Shown piece after piece: positions 1-11,400 of a DNA stretch of 41,111 bases. Every line of letters starts with the position of its first letter. Positions within the stretch are counted from its first letter, which is position 1. A model generated the notes under the pieces. The model searched no databases, was not told where the DNA came from, and saw only the letters and a list, made by a program, of their open reading frames with translations. Both the position numbers and the translations under genes were made by a program. The DNA is from JBAXHO01 sp037138855. GTDB taxonomy: Bacteria > Patescibacteriota > Dojkabacteria > B142 > OLB20. The stretch is from the NCBI GenBank assembly GCA_037138855.1, contig JBAXHO010000007.1, positions 1-41,111 on the forward strand, given 5' to 3'.

Positions 1-1
1 T

Positions 2-109
2 ATGAATAAAAGAGAATTAAAGCAAGTATTAGGGATTAAAACGTTAACTCAAGATCAAGAAATCATTCCTGGATTATTACCAAAAACGAGGGATTTAATG
101 TTGCTTTAG
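2..109 (+). CDS. C-terminal end of an unidentified gene (partial)
   Basis: An open frame runs from the left edge to a TAG at 107-109. An ATG lies at 2-4, but the frame is already open at base 1, so this may be either the tail of a longer gene or a 35-residue peptide. The translation is rich in Leu, Lys and Gln and has no motif I recognise. It is the only plus-strand coding candidate before 16789 and converges on the minus-strand operon that ends at 152. It could also be non-coding. Confidence 0.3.
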   Translation: MNKRELKQVLGIKTLTQDQEIIPGLLPKTRDLMLL

Positions 110-151
110 TTAAATTAAGTTCCAATTGACTCTTAACTATCTACTAAATTA

Positions 152-901
152 TTATTTCTTAGCACACGGATTTCCTTGTGAGTTTCTTTCATATCTTAAA
201 CCAATAAGCTTAATAGATTCCTCAGAAATCTGATCACTTGGTTTGAAATAAATTATTGTATCGGCATAATATGCTAAGCCTTTACCATAATAGAACTCCA
301 CAGTAGTATTTTTAAAGAGCACGTATTTAAAAGTTATTTCGGCATTACCATATTGCTGTTGAAATTCAGACTTTAATTTTGAAAATGTATAAACATTTTC
401 AGATAACAATTCCGGAGTGCTATAAAATGCAGGATTATATATAAATCCAGTAACAATATCTTTTTTTGTAATTAGTAAAACATCTCCACCAATATATTCA
501 TCACTTTTTACATATAGCGAGATAATTTGCTCTTTTTCAGGATTAAGAACAAAGTTATAAAGATAGTCTTTGAAATCATTACTAATTTTAAAACCATTGT
601 CATTAAATATTTGAATTACATCTGATACTGTAATCTTGTCAAGATTGGGAATAATTGCCTGGAGAATGTTTGCTTCAATTTTTAAATTAGTTACTTGATT
701 TAGCTGACTAGCTTCAATTTTTGCCTGATATAAACTATTATAATTAATTTCATAGCCTTCGCTATTATTATATTTCCGGATAAATTCTTCATTGCAATTT
801 CCTAAACTACGATCTGGTTTATTTGATTTGTTAAAAAGATAAAAACCAATTGAAATAATTGTAATAACTGAAACAAATATAAATATTAGCTTTTTGGTCA
901 T
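152..901 (-). CDS. Membrane-anchored hypothetical protein (249 aa)
   Basis: I do not recognise the family. The protein has a short basic N-terminus, one hydrophobic helix at about residues 4-23 and a polar, probably extracytoplasmic remainder, which is the pattern of an uncleaved signal anchor. Two cysteines, C36 just outside the membrane and one five residues from the C-terminus, could form a disulfide outside the cell. The frame ends in TAA and starts with ATG at 901. It is the last gene of a minus-strand series starting with the giant protein near 14765; the gap to the preceding gene is about 28 bases, so co-transcription is likely. Function unknown. Confidence 0.75.
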   Translation of the reverse strand: MTKKLIFIFVSVITIISIGFYLFNKSNKPDRSLGNCNEEFIRKYNNSEGYEINYNSLYQAKIEASQLNQVTNLKIEANILQAIIPNLDKITVSDVIQIFNDNGFKISNDFKDYLYNFVLNPEKEQIISLYVKSDEYIGGDVLLITKKDIVTGFIYNPAFYSTPELLSENVYTFSKLKSEFQQQYGNAEITFKYVLFKNTTVEFYYGKGLAYYADTIIYFKPSDQISEESIKLIGLRYERNSQGNPCAKK

Positions 902-929
902 TTTAAATGAGACTTTTAAATTTCATAAA

Positions 930-1931
930 TTAATTTTCCTGCCAACTTAAGTTTTGCAGATTTAAGGTGATAATTCGTTGCTTATTATTACTAAGTTTTT
1001 CTAGATCATTAGGATTAATTATTGCCTCAAAGACATCTACATAGACTACACGATTTGGATCAGATTCAGGTAACATCTCTAATTTAAGAATTTTTGTGAC
1101 CTTTTTACTTGCGAGATCCACAACTCCAATCTCACCATTCGACAAGGAATAAATTAAATACTGCTGATTCAAGCCAAGTGAGAAGTAAATATTTTCCCCG
1201 AATTCATAAAGCAGATATTCCTGCTGGTTTGCTACAGTCATACAATACACTTTACCGCTATAAATCGCATGAGGTTCAGCAATTTGGTATTTACTATAAC
1301 AAATCAGATCACCCTTGGGTGAAATTGCCGGAGCAGCAGGATTACCCTCAATTGCTAATTTTTTAGCGTTTAACTCCAGATAACTACCATTATCAGCACT
1401 AGGCTTTGATTTAAGAATTTGATCGCCAGCTTCATTACTAAATTCACCTAATGTTTCATATTCTTGAGCATTGAGCTCATTGATTTTTTGGTCATATTCG
1501 TTAACTTTAGCTAAATTAAGATTATTTCCAGTGTGCAACTTACCAGAAGTAATTTCGTCAGTAAGATCAGCTATTAATTCATCAGAACTTTTTCCGCTTA
1601 GCTCAGTTTTGACCGCATACGTTGAGAGTTCTTTTAGTTGCCACCAGATCAAATATTTTCTTTTTAAAGTAATAAAATTTGCCTGAACATTATTTTCTGG
1701 AGTCTTGGTAAAAACAATGACTGAAGGATAAAGCAGCTTCCGCTTTTGAACAAAGCTTTTATTTTTAACTGGTTGGATAATCAGTGAATTTGCTACCGGG
1801 ACAAGATAGAAAACTGGCAAAAAAACAATCAGCAGTAAGCCAAGAACAAGCGCTAAAATTGGAAATTTAAAACGTTTAAGCAAAGCAGTAGTTTTTTTTA
1901 TAAAAGAGTTAGTCATGTAATAATTTTTCAA
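930..1931 (-). CDS. Membrane-anchored protein with propeller-like C-terminal half (333 aa)
   Basis: The N-terminus is basic and followed by a long hydrophobic segment at about residues 22-50, so the protein is probably anchored and exposed outside. From about residue 195 it has short beta-strand-like stretches typical of TolB/WD-like propellers, including a 'PAISPKGDLICYS' segment and 'GEIGVVDLASKKVTKIL'. This resemblance is weak and only by eye. A second possible ATG lies five codons in, at 1916. Spacing of 22 bases from the gene before and 28 to the gene after supports operon membership. No catalytic motif was seen. Confidence 0.75.
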   Translation of the reverse strand: MKNYYMTNSFIKKTTALLKRFKFPILALVLGLLLIVFLPVFYLVPVANSLIIQPVKNKSFVQKRKLLYPSVIVFTKTPENNVQANFITLKRKYLIWWQLKELSTYAVKTELSGKSSDELIADLTDEITSGKLHTGNNLNLAKVNEYDQKINELNAQEYETLGEFSNEAGDQILKSKPSADNGSYLELNAKKLAIEGNPAAPAISPKGDLICYSKYQIAEPHAIYSGKVYCMTVANQQEYLLYEFGENIYFSLGLNQQYLIYSLSNGEIGVVDLASKKVTKILKLEMLPESDPNRVVYVDVFEAIINPNDLEKLSNNKQRIITLNLQNLSWQEN

Positions 1932-1953
1932 TCTTAAAAGTTAAGTTCAATAT

Positions 1954-2787
1954 TTAATTATTTTTTCTTAGTTTACGGGATAGTTGATTTAAGTATTTAT
2001 TGAAAAATAATCGAAATATCACTGCTAAAAAAATCAATAAGATAAATATAGCCAGAATTATATATGGAATATTACTTTTTGGATCAGGTTCACTCATCCT
2101 TCCTGGATCATTAAAATCATAAAGATAAGCAGGATTTGATGCTTTTTTCGTTGCAACGATTTCTAGAAAATTCATCCCTTTTTTAACTTTACTCTCAGTT
2201 TTTACCCCAATATTTGCTAAGCTATTTTCATTTAATACGCGCTGATCGCTGTCAAGTTCTACTACAGATTCAATTTTCAAAGGTTGATACGCATTAACCA
2301 AAAAAACATATCTTGTTTGGTTTTTAATTAATTGATAAATTTGCGTAGGAATTTCATTTTGTTGACAATTTTGATCTGCTGCATCAAAAAACAAATAAAA
2401 ATATGCTCTTGATAGTTCCGGGTTTGTTAATAAATTTTGATTATAGTAGCTTAACGTTTTATTTTCTGGAAATATTTGTTCCGGAGTAATTTCCATACTA
2501 ACTGCATAAATCTTTGTTTGTGGATCCCTCAGACTAAACTGTTGATATAATTTGGAATAATCAGCTTGATTTGTGATCTCTTCATAATTGACTGCATTTA
2601 CAACTGCCTGAATAATTGGTTGACGATTTACCAAATTATCATAATCCGAGTAAAGCGAAGTTGAAAAACACGATGCTGCATTTACCTTTTGTGCAATCAC
2701 AACGCTACTAGAAATGAGTAAAAATATCCCAATTGAAATCGATGCTAATAATTTTGAGTAATTATAGGTCATAATATGTTTTTGCAT
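1954..2787 (-). CDS. Secreted type I membrane protein (277 aa), unknown function
   Basis: It has a signal peptide (hydrophobic stretch at about residues 13-31, with a plausible AxA-type cleavage after 'KVNA'), an extracellular part of about 205 residues with two cysteines, one transmembrane helix at about 244-263, and a short basic cytoplasmic tail. The topology is therefore a large outside domain held by a C-terminal helix. A second in-frame ATG five codons in (2772) would also retain the signal. It lies 27 bases from the upstream gene and 22 from the downstream one. I do not recognise the extracellular domain; it may be a TPM-like or adhesin-type domain, but no motif supports that. Confidence 0.75.
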   Translation of the reverse strand: MQKHIMTYNYSKLLASISIGIFLLISSSVVIAQKVNAASCFSTSLYSDYDNLVNRQPIIQAVVNAVNYEEITNQADYSKLYQQFSLRDPQTKIYAVSMEITPEQIFPENKTLSYYNQNLLTNPELSRAYFYLFFDAADQNCQQNEIPTQIYQLIKNQTRYVFLVNAYQPLKIESVVELDSDQRVLNENSLANIGVKTESKVKKGMNFLEIVATKKASNPAYLYDFNDPGRMSEPDPKSNIPYIILAIFILLIFLAVIFRLFFNKYLNQLSRKLRKNN

Positions 2788-2814
2788 TTTCCGATATTTT
2801 GTTCGATAAAGTTA

Positions 2815-3627
2815 TTAAGGTACATACTTATTCTTGTTTTCTTCAGAATATACATCTTTTATCATTTTTTCATATTCTTGTTTATCTGATGTAACCGATT
2901 GCTTAATTAAAATTGGGTCACCTGTTGTCATTTTCCATTGGTTAAATAAATGCTGCCGTGATATATATATGTTTATCTCATAAAGATTATTATCATCCCA
3001 AAAATAGTATATTAAGGCTAACTTTGTCTTTAAAAAGCTTGATGAATTTGAGTTTGAGTGGAAAATTCCTTCAATATTATTTATTTTTCGATTTGTCTTA
3101 AAAATAATTGGACACGTTTTTTCAGCCATTAAAATTTCATGCAATACTTTATCCTCATTTTCCAATTTCTGGTTACCAGATGATGTAATCATTGCAAATC
3201 CAGTAGATAAATCATGAAAATGGGTATAATATTTATAAAGCTCTTCTCCTTTATCAAACTTTTCTGGCTTAAGCCCAACTAAACTAAATGGTGATTCAAC
3301 TTTTGCGATAGTCAATTTTGCTTGTACAGAGTCTGTGATTGCTGCTGTATCACTCTCTGTTACTAATTTATTTACTTTTGGGTATGTTAGCGTTACATTA
3401 TACTTCTCACCAAATTCATCTAAATTGTTAATAAAATAGTCATAAAGATTAGGTCGTAAACATATTGCAGAGAATGATTGATCTGAAGAGTAAATCATAA
3501 TATTCTCCCTAATAGTCTTTTCAATATTGTTACTCAACTTCAATTCAATGTAACTAAAATCAAGACCGAAAATGATTAAAATAGCTAGTATTATTATAAT
3601 TATCGATTTTGATAGTTTTTTTTTCAT
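2815..3627 (-). CDS. Membrane-anchored hypothetical protein (270 aa)
   Basis: A lysine-rich start (MKKKLSK) is followed by one hydrophobic helix at about residues 8-25 and then a mixed polar domain that is probably outside the cell. No family was recognised. The gap to the preceding gene in the series is 71 bases, the largest in this operon, and holds no obvious terminator. It shares with its neighbours the layout of one N-terminal anchor plus a domain of about 230-280 residues, but I saw no convincing sequence similarity between them. Confidence 0.75.
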   Translation of the reverse strand: MKKKLSKSIIIIILAILIIFGLDFSYIELKLSNNIEKTIRENIMIYSSDQSFSAICLRPNLYDYFINNLDEFGEKYNVTLTYPKVNKLVTESDTAAITDSVQAKLTIAKVESPFSLVGLKPEKFDKGEELYKYYTHFHDLSTGFAMITSSGNQKLENEDKVLHEILMAEKTCPIIFKTNRKINNIEGIFHSNSNSSSFLKTKLALIYYFWDDNNLYEINIYISRQHLFNQWKMTTGDPILIKQSVTSDKQEYEKMIKDVYSEENKNKYVP

Positions 3628-3698
3628 TTGAGAGTTGAATAAATTGATTTTAACTTTACAATTATGTCTGAAAATTGTTTTGTCTGAAATTTAATTGA

Positions 3699-4610
3699 TT
3701 ATTCGATATTTTGACTATAACGCTCACGATATCTGTTTAAATACTTCGTACGTTCTTGTGCAAATAATCGACTTGTTTCTTCCTCTAAACCTGGAGTATA
3801 AAATTTATTAGTTTCAAGAATTTTAAGCTGCCATTTTTTTAACCCAAATATATTTCTTTCACTAGTTATTTCAACTAAATCTAATATTGCATCCAGTTTC
3901 GAGTTATGATAATTCTGTCTGGTTACTAAATAGATTTTTTTGTTGGTGCTTTCATCCACTAAAAAACCTTGAATATCATTAAATAGTAATTTATCTGCAA
4001 ATAATTGCGAATTTGTCACTTTAATGACAACAACTAAATCAAGATTTTCTATTTGTTTCAATTCACCACGTTGACAGAAATAACTTATTGGAAACGAATT
4101 GAACTGGTTTGTTTTGATTAATTTTTCATAATATAATTTCCAGTTTTCAGAGTTTTTAATCACTTGCAATTCATTATTTTCAATTGCCATAACAGAATTT
4201 ACTGGTAAGGCATTTATTTCAACAACATTTTCACTGCCAAAGCTTTTAACTAATTCTTCCAGATAATTGATATCTTCAGTCTTGTCCAAATTTATTTTGG
4301 TAAACTGCTGTTCATTATCTCCCATTTCTTTTAACCAAGTATTTAATTTATCCACTTGAAATGCAGGTAGGAAGCCATAAATATAATTACAAGCCTTATA
4401 TGCTTCAAACATTTCAAAGCTACTATTGTTAAAAAGAAATTCTAAGCTTTGATCATTAGTTCTTTCCAATTGTTGATAATAATTTGTAATTGCTTTTTCT
4501 GGCGTATTCCGGTTACTTAGATAAAAATACCCACTTATTATTAATAACAGACAAATAACTGCAAAAATATATTTCTTAAATTGATTAAAAACAGATTTAA
4601 ATTTGTTCAT
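3699..4610 (-). CDS. Membrane-anchored hypothetical protein (303 aa)
   Basis: The N-terminus is basic, with a hydrophobic anchor at about residues 13-31. Next comes a 'PEKAITNYYQQL' segment like those opening small alpha+beta (NTF2-like or lumazine-binding-like) extracytoplasmic domains. That comparison is suggestive only. The rest alternates strands and helices and contains a few cysteines. It lies 25 bases downstream of the 275-residue gene. Function unknown; the setting suggests a cell-surface role alongside the giant exoprotein. Confidence 0.75.
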   Translation of the reverse strand: MNKFKSVFNQFKKYIFAVICLLLIISGYFYLSNRNTPEKAITNYYQQLERTNDQSLEFLFNNSSFEMFEAYKACNYIYGFLPAFQVDKLNTWLKEMGDNEQQFTKINLDKTEDINYLEELVKSFGSENVVEINALPVNSVMAIENNELQVIKNSENWKLYYEKLIKTNQFNSFPISYFCQRGELKQIENLDLVVVIKVTNSQLFADKLLFNDIQGFLVDESTNKKIYLVTRQNYHNSKLDAILDLVEITSERNIFGLKKWQLKILETNKFYTPGLEEETSRLFAQERTKYLNRYRERYSQNIE

Positions 4611-4635
4611 ATGATCTATACAACTAATTACAAAA

Positions 4636-5463
4636 TTATTTCACATAATTCTTATACAATGAACTTATAATATTTTTAATATAATTAAATTCATTTATTT
4701 CAATTTGTTTGACTATCGGTTGTTTTGTTTTAATAATCACAAAGTTATTTTGATGATCAATTTCAAAAGTTTTAAATTTTAAACCATTATCAATTTGGGA
4801 TAATGTATTAACTGTTGCATCAGTTAATTTAAATGCATTAATCCAAAATACATAATCATAATTCTCATTTGAATTTGGGAATGGATAATCTAACAACAAT
4901 GTCAATCTTTGTTGTTGTAAATTTATTTGTAAATCCTGAATTGCCTTCGAGCTTTGTAGTGAACCAAGAAAGGCTGGACTAATAACAAAATATTGACTTT
5001 GCAGATTTTCTAAAATATTAGTAAACTTATTTATAAAGTGTTCATTTTGTGTAAAATTTATGATAAAACCTTCATCTATCTTTATTTCCACGTAATCATA
5101 TCCGGATATATTTTGATGGTAACCTATTGAAAATCGAATTTGGTCAGTATTATTTTCTAATTTTCGAGAAAGAATAATTGAATCTACTTTTTGTTCAATC
5201 ATCAATTTAATTGCCCGAATTAACTCCTTAATATTGTAGTCTTTTCGAATTATTTCGGTTAAATTATTATAATAACAGTATAAATAATGCACCGAATAAA
5301 AATTGAAAGTTTTTAATAACTGTTCAAAGGTATCTAAAATTAATTTTTCTTTCTTTTTTTTATTGAAAATTATAAATACTTTTACTCCAAATCTATTAAA
5401 AAGGGGGTTCTTATCTAAATAATTTTTTAGATATGATGAATAAATTTTATTAAGAGTTTGCAT
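4636..5463 (-). CDS. Soluble hypothetical protein, candidate immunity protein (275 aa)
   Basis: This gene begins five bases after the stop of the giant exoprotein gene and is the only member of the downstream group with no signal peptide or transmembrane helix, so it should be cytoplasmic. It is rich in Asn, Ile, Lys and Phe, with alternating strands and helices, and matches no family I know. A soluble protein encoded directly behind a gene whose C-terminus resembles a polymorphic-toxin domain is the usual place for an immunity protein. That role is inferred from position only, and a chaperone or unrelated function is equally open. Confidence 0.75.
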   Translation of the reverse strand: MQTLNKIYSSYLKNYLDKNPLFNRFGVKVFIIFNKKKKEKLILDTFEQLLKTFNFYSVHYLYCYYNNLTEIIRKDYNIKELIRAIKLMIEQKVDSIILSRKLENNTDQIRFSIGYHQNISGYDYVEIKIDEGFIINFTQNEHFINKFTNILENLQSQYFVISPAFLGSLQSSKAIQDLQINLQQQRLTLLLDYPFPNSNENYDYVFWINAFKLTDATVNTLSQIDNGLKFKTFEIDHQNNFVIIKTKQPIVKQIEINEFNYIKNIISSLYKNYVK

Positions 5464-5468
5464 ATTAT

Positions 5469-8400
5469 TTAATAAGTTATATAAGTATCAATAATTATAT
5501 CATCAACTGTTAAATCAATACCTCCGTCAACAATTTCATTTGTTGCTTCTTTGTACGCATCTATATAATCTAATAGTTGATTGTTGTACTTCTTCTTTAT
5601 CATCTCTATACTTTCAATTGCAAGTCCGGTATTCGGGTCGTACTTCTGTGGTTTCAAATCTTTAATTTTATGATTTAGCAAATCTGCAAAATCTAATTCA
5701 ACTGTTCCAATTTCTCCTCCTTTTGTTCTTAGTGGTATTTGGACGTAATCACCTAGTGTACCGTCAGAATGTATTTTTCGTAACTTTACATCAAGCATGA
5801 TATCGGCAACGTCATCTGCATTTGTAGAAACAGTACGCCCAACTTTTATTACTTCCTCAGTATTTAATTTCTTATAATCTTGATGTAAATACGTTCCGGT
5901 AACATTTTCAACATAGCCATCATCAATATATTTCAAGTAATTTGCATTGAGTACTTCTTGCATTTCTGGAGTGAATTCAATGTAACTTCCAACTCCTTTT
6001 CTTAAAATATTCGCAAAAGGTCTTACTTTCTCAACCAATTTAGCTTTAATTGCTGTTTTCCCTTCTTTAACAATATTTAAATCATTCAATTTTGATAATC
6101 CTTTTGAAACTAAATATTCACAAATAATATTTCCAACAAACCTTCCTGCTGTCCTTGCTGAATCTTTATCTGATTGAGCATTTGCTTGGTAAAGTAATAT
6201 TTCGTTAATATCGGATATTAAAGACGGGTCTGAATATATTTCAGTAAGTAATGATGAGATTTCACCAATATGTGATACAAGATAAATTGTATCAGTAACA
6301 CATGTTGGTAATCCTTGACCAACTCCAATTATAAATTCACTAGGATTTTCATATGCGGATACCGCAAGTTTGTCAGCATATCCTACCCAATATGTTAATT
6401 GGTTATTTAATTGAGTTTCTATGTTGAATATAATTGTGTCGATATGTGAGTTTATATAGTCAGAGATTTCAACTGCATGACTGATATCATAACTATTCAT
6501 TCTATAGTCATATGAACTGTTCCAAATAAGAAGCATATCTTCTGAATTTTGGATCATTTCATCAATTTCATCATCCCAGATTGGAAGTGATAAGTTATTA
6601 TACTTTGCCCTCGCTATCCCAATCTGAACTTTTAATTTATTGAGGGAATCACTTGCATATTTTAATCTTTGTTTATAAATTTCAACTGGAGGTGGGCCAT
6701 AAGTATTAATGTATTCCAAATTTTTCTTATACAAAGTTTCAGAATTATCACAATTCCATCCATTCTCTTTACTAATTGAATCACTAAGTAAACTTGAATA
6801 GCCTTCTTGAATATAACCGCGCTGAAATGTTGTATAGTATGTTTTTTCTGTTGTTCCATCATAATTTGCAAAAGTTAAATCTCTATCAGATGTAGCCCAC
6901 TCATATAATCCACTTCCTTGGTTATTATTCACATATTCATTGTAAGTTAATTCCCCGTCATTCTTATCAACATAAAATGTTCCACGCTTTGAAGAATATA
7001 TTCTTCCATCATCAAATTCTTGAATCCATCCTTCAAGATTGCACGAACTTATTTGCCAATATGTATTTGAAATTGGTAATCCAAGGATATTCTTTTTTAA
7101 ATTTCCACCCATTGACTCATATCGAGCAAGTATCTCTGCATTATCAACAACAGCACCAACATACCATTTGTTTGTGTTTAATAGACCACTGCTACGTTGA
7201 TAAAAAAATATTTTTCCTTTATCAAATTTTTGAGTCCATAATTTTGCATTATATTTACCTCCATTATCTTCAGCAGTTTCATCTTGGGCTGGTAATCCTA
7301 GTCTTTTACAATCATTATTTCCCCAATATGTTTCGGAAATACCGTTTTTTAGGATATATGCATCCACAGTGATTGGATTGTAAATAATCCTAGTATATCC
7401 AATTTTTTCGCCATTTTTCTCAACTGCATTATCATAATCGACGATCCAACCATTACAAAACTTATGAATAATACCCAAATCACTATTTGCTCTAGTATAT
7501 TGTTGAAAAGCACTATCTTCTTTTTCATGAATCACTTTAATTACATCATCTGGAGCACCTAATTGATTATCTTTATCGCGCTGATTGTCACAACCCCAGG
7601 TCTCTTTTTCTTCATATGAAATCGTCCCTAACCAAAGTTGACCTTTTTCGAACTTTGCTGTAGTGGTGTAATGAATTCCTTTCCATTCTTTCCAAGGCAT
7701 AGTCTTCAGCCAACCTAATTCACCATTGTATTCGCCTAGTTTTGTATATACATCAAAAAATTTACCCCATTGCAAATGATATGAACCAAAATTTGTAGAA
7801 TATACTCTTGCTTGTTGAAAATTCTGAATTCCTCCTTCGTTGCCACAACCTGATTCTCGAAGCCATTGCTGTCCTTCTGGAAAATCTAATTCGCTCCATG
7901 TACCTGAAAGTGAATTATAATAATCACGTATTCTGTCTCTAACAATTCCTGGTTGTGCTCCCTGTTCTTTTTCTGCCCAGTAGATATCCCCTTTAGTGAA
8001 CTTCTGATACCATCCGGAAATCTTTCCAGTTCGATCTTCATCCATATTGGGCACACCAAAAGCCTCGCATCCACCATATGTGTTATAACTCCACCAAATA
8101 CCACCTGTAATTAAATAAGCTTTTTGCTGATCAGGGTTATACATAATGGCACTATCGCCTTTGTTCCCAATTGTTTTGTAATCTTGAATATATGTATTAC
8201 AAACTTTATAAATGTACCCATCTCGATCAACATTACCAACTTCAGATTCTTCTTTACGAATAGCTTCTTCTGCTGGGTTAGTATAAGGGACAACTAATTC
8301 ATTGCTGTTTCCGCTATAAGCTGGATTAACGCTAAAAGTAACTTGTTCATAAGTATCTTTCCACCAATGTAATTTATCAAAAGAAAAATCATCAAAAAGT

Positions 8401-11400
8401 AATGTGGATGCAATTAGATGATCACCTGGTTGTAGGTCTTCTGTTAATTTTATGGTGACTTTCCATCTACCGCTCGGATCATCATTCCAAACATAACCAA
8501 CTCTTTTCCCATCTTTACGATAAATTCCGATTTGGACATTTTCTGCCTTTTCATCTTGACTTAAAAATTCCCAATCTGTACTACAATATCCTAGGCACCA
8601 ATTGCGATATTGATTCCAAACTCCAACTTTCATTTGCTGATATTTTGGCATCCCCACACCATATACTTCTAAAGTATCCTTATCAACTAATTGCAGAAAT
8701 GTTAATGTTGGACTTGGGATATTAGCTTCTTTTAGGCGTGATTTTTTTTGATCCCCATCAAAATAACGATCAAAAGTTATATTGGCCCATTTACTTGTAT
8801 CCCAGGTAAGATCTGCCCATGGTTTTTCCGGATTTGTTCCGTCAATCCCGTTTGATAGATCTGTTTTTTTATTACTCACTTCACATGTAATCGCTGCCCC
8901 CTTTCCCAAATAATACTCCGGATTCACTGCTACCCCACCTACCTTTACTATAAAATGTAAATGTATCCCGTAGGCCTGCCCGGTTTCGCCCATATGGCCA
9001 ATAATTGAGCTCCCATCATTTACTCGTTCTCCAGCTGTCACTGGTGCGGTTTCCTCATTGTCTAGGTGCCAATAGGAAGTAAATTTACCATCATCGTGTG
9101 CAAGATTTACATAATTTGCTTTTCCTAAATTTACACCACCAGTTTGAGTCGCATAGGTGATCGTGCCATTTCCTGCTGCATAAATTTCTGCACGAAAGCT
9201 GCTGCCATTTTTTTTCACCATATCCAGTCCGGCATGATCAGGTCGGGCGATTGTCTTATAACCTGAAGTAATTGTGTATTCCGGTCTGATTGGCAAGGCA
9301 AGCGTTCCCCCTTCTGCATAGCCACAAACGATAGGGCAAGTATCGGTTGTAATTAAACCATTTGTTGTGTAAGAAGCGTTTCCAGCTTGATCAATGATCC
9401 GTACGATAATGACATATGTTTTTTGTCCACAAGCTAAAGCACCTAGTAAATCATTACTAAAATAAATACCAGCATCACTCAACGCTAGATTGACAGTTTG
9501 CGTTTGTCGACCAGCAATATTAATTGTAACAACTGCCATCGCATTCTTTTCTCCAGAAATACTAATTTGCAAATGTTCTTTTCCAGGTTCACCATTCTTA
9601 CCGACACTAATCACCGGCTTCTCCGGTCTAACCGTATCCCTCTCAACATTATGTGTGGCAACACTGGAGGGATTACCCGCAGCATCGGTAGATTTAATTT
9701 TTATTTCATAATTACCATCCTCACAAATTCCGATTCTTCTTGTATCTTGGAGAGAAACACAACCATCTCGTTCATCGCTTGTGGTACCAAGTGTTAAATA
9801 TTGATCTTTAAGCTGATTGCCTGGAGTTTGGGTAAAATTATATTGACTGAAATTTTGCGGGCCAGTTGTCCAATATTCTAGATCACTTAAAGATTCTGCA
9901 GAAGTTCTTAAAGTTATCCCGAGATCCTTAGTGAGAGAATTATTTTTTCCCAAAGCCCAGTTTGGAGTGGGATCGTAACTTGGACTAAATGTTCGAATCA
10001 CTTCCGGAATTCTTGGAGCAGCAATATCATAATAAACTACTTGATCTTCAGAAATGATTGACTTGTTACCAGCACGATCCACTGCCTTCACTTGGAAAAC
10101 ATAGTCTTTACCATTTTCAGTCATGGCATAGTCAAAATTTACCGCACAAATATCCTTGTCTTTCACTACCACTGTATCTGAGATGCGATCGTTGCTATAA
10201 AAGCCCTTGCAGTCTAGGCCTGCTAAAGTACTGGTGGAAATTAACTGTGCATTGACATAAAATTCTAATAAGGTATTTTCTTCAGTCCAGGCTTTAATGG
10301 TCACTTTACTTTCTTCATGGACAAACTCTGGAACGAGCCGCCCTTTGGCAATATATGTAGGTTTGGTATAGATACCGTTAAATTCTCCCCTGCCTGTTAT
10401 ATCAATACTGGGAGCATCTGGCCGAGTATTATCAATGAAAAACTGTTGCCCTTGTTCAGTGAAATTTCCGGCCAAATCATAAATTTTCACTCTAGTACAA
10501 TATCGTCCTTCCACTGCCCAACCGGAAATCACAAAGGCACCACTGGCCAAAGCTTGATTATTCGAATCGATATTCAAATCAGTAATTGCTCCTTGCTGGA
10601 TTGCAATTTTTTTTCCTAGAAGATCAAAACTGGAATAACTATTTAAACATTGATCAGCTTCTGCTAAAGCTTGACTATCAATACTAACAGCATTACTAAG
10701 TAATTCGTTGGCGGTTAAGTTTAAGTCAACGGGTGCACCAGATTGTCGCCAGTATGAACTGGTATTTAATGAATTGATTAATGGCGCTAATTTGTCAATT
10801 ACTACTGTTTTATTATCGACCGATGGAGTGGTATTAAGACCAAGTGTAGCAAAGGTAATAAGCGTAATCGGATAAACGTTACTAGTGGGATCGCTATAAG
10901 CCGGAATTGTCTTAGTATCGCTTTCACAACTAAAAATTCCTACAGCACTTACTGTGGTTGTACATATTATATTCCCGGCCTGATCTTTGATGACAATTTC
11001 TGCGCCAGGGTCACTCGCTCCTTTAATTTGGATAATTTCACTATTTGAAAAAAAGGCATTATTGTAATAATTTGTATTGAAATAACTACCATTACTAATC
11101 TTATTTATGTCTAATATAATTGGTGCGGTCGGAATATTACCGTCTACTGTGAATCCTGCTGTGAGGTTTACTACTTGCTGATCCAGCTTGCCCTCAAACC
11201 GCACTTCATATAAACCTTGTAATTCAGGAATCAGTGGAAAATAAAAATCCCAAGTGCAGGTTACACTAGCACATGTCTCGTATGGTGTAGTACCATCGAC
11301 AAACTCCTGGTAAAGCTTGGTTTGATTTGCTCCGCTTATGTAACCTAGACTATTCCAGTTATTAGCAGTCGGCAGTTCTGAAAGCTTGGAATGATCAGCA

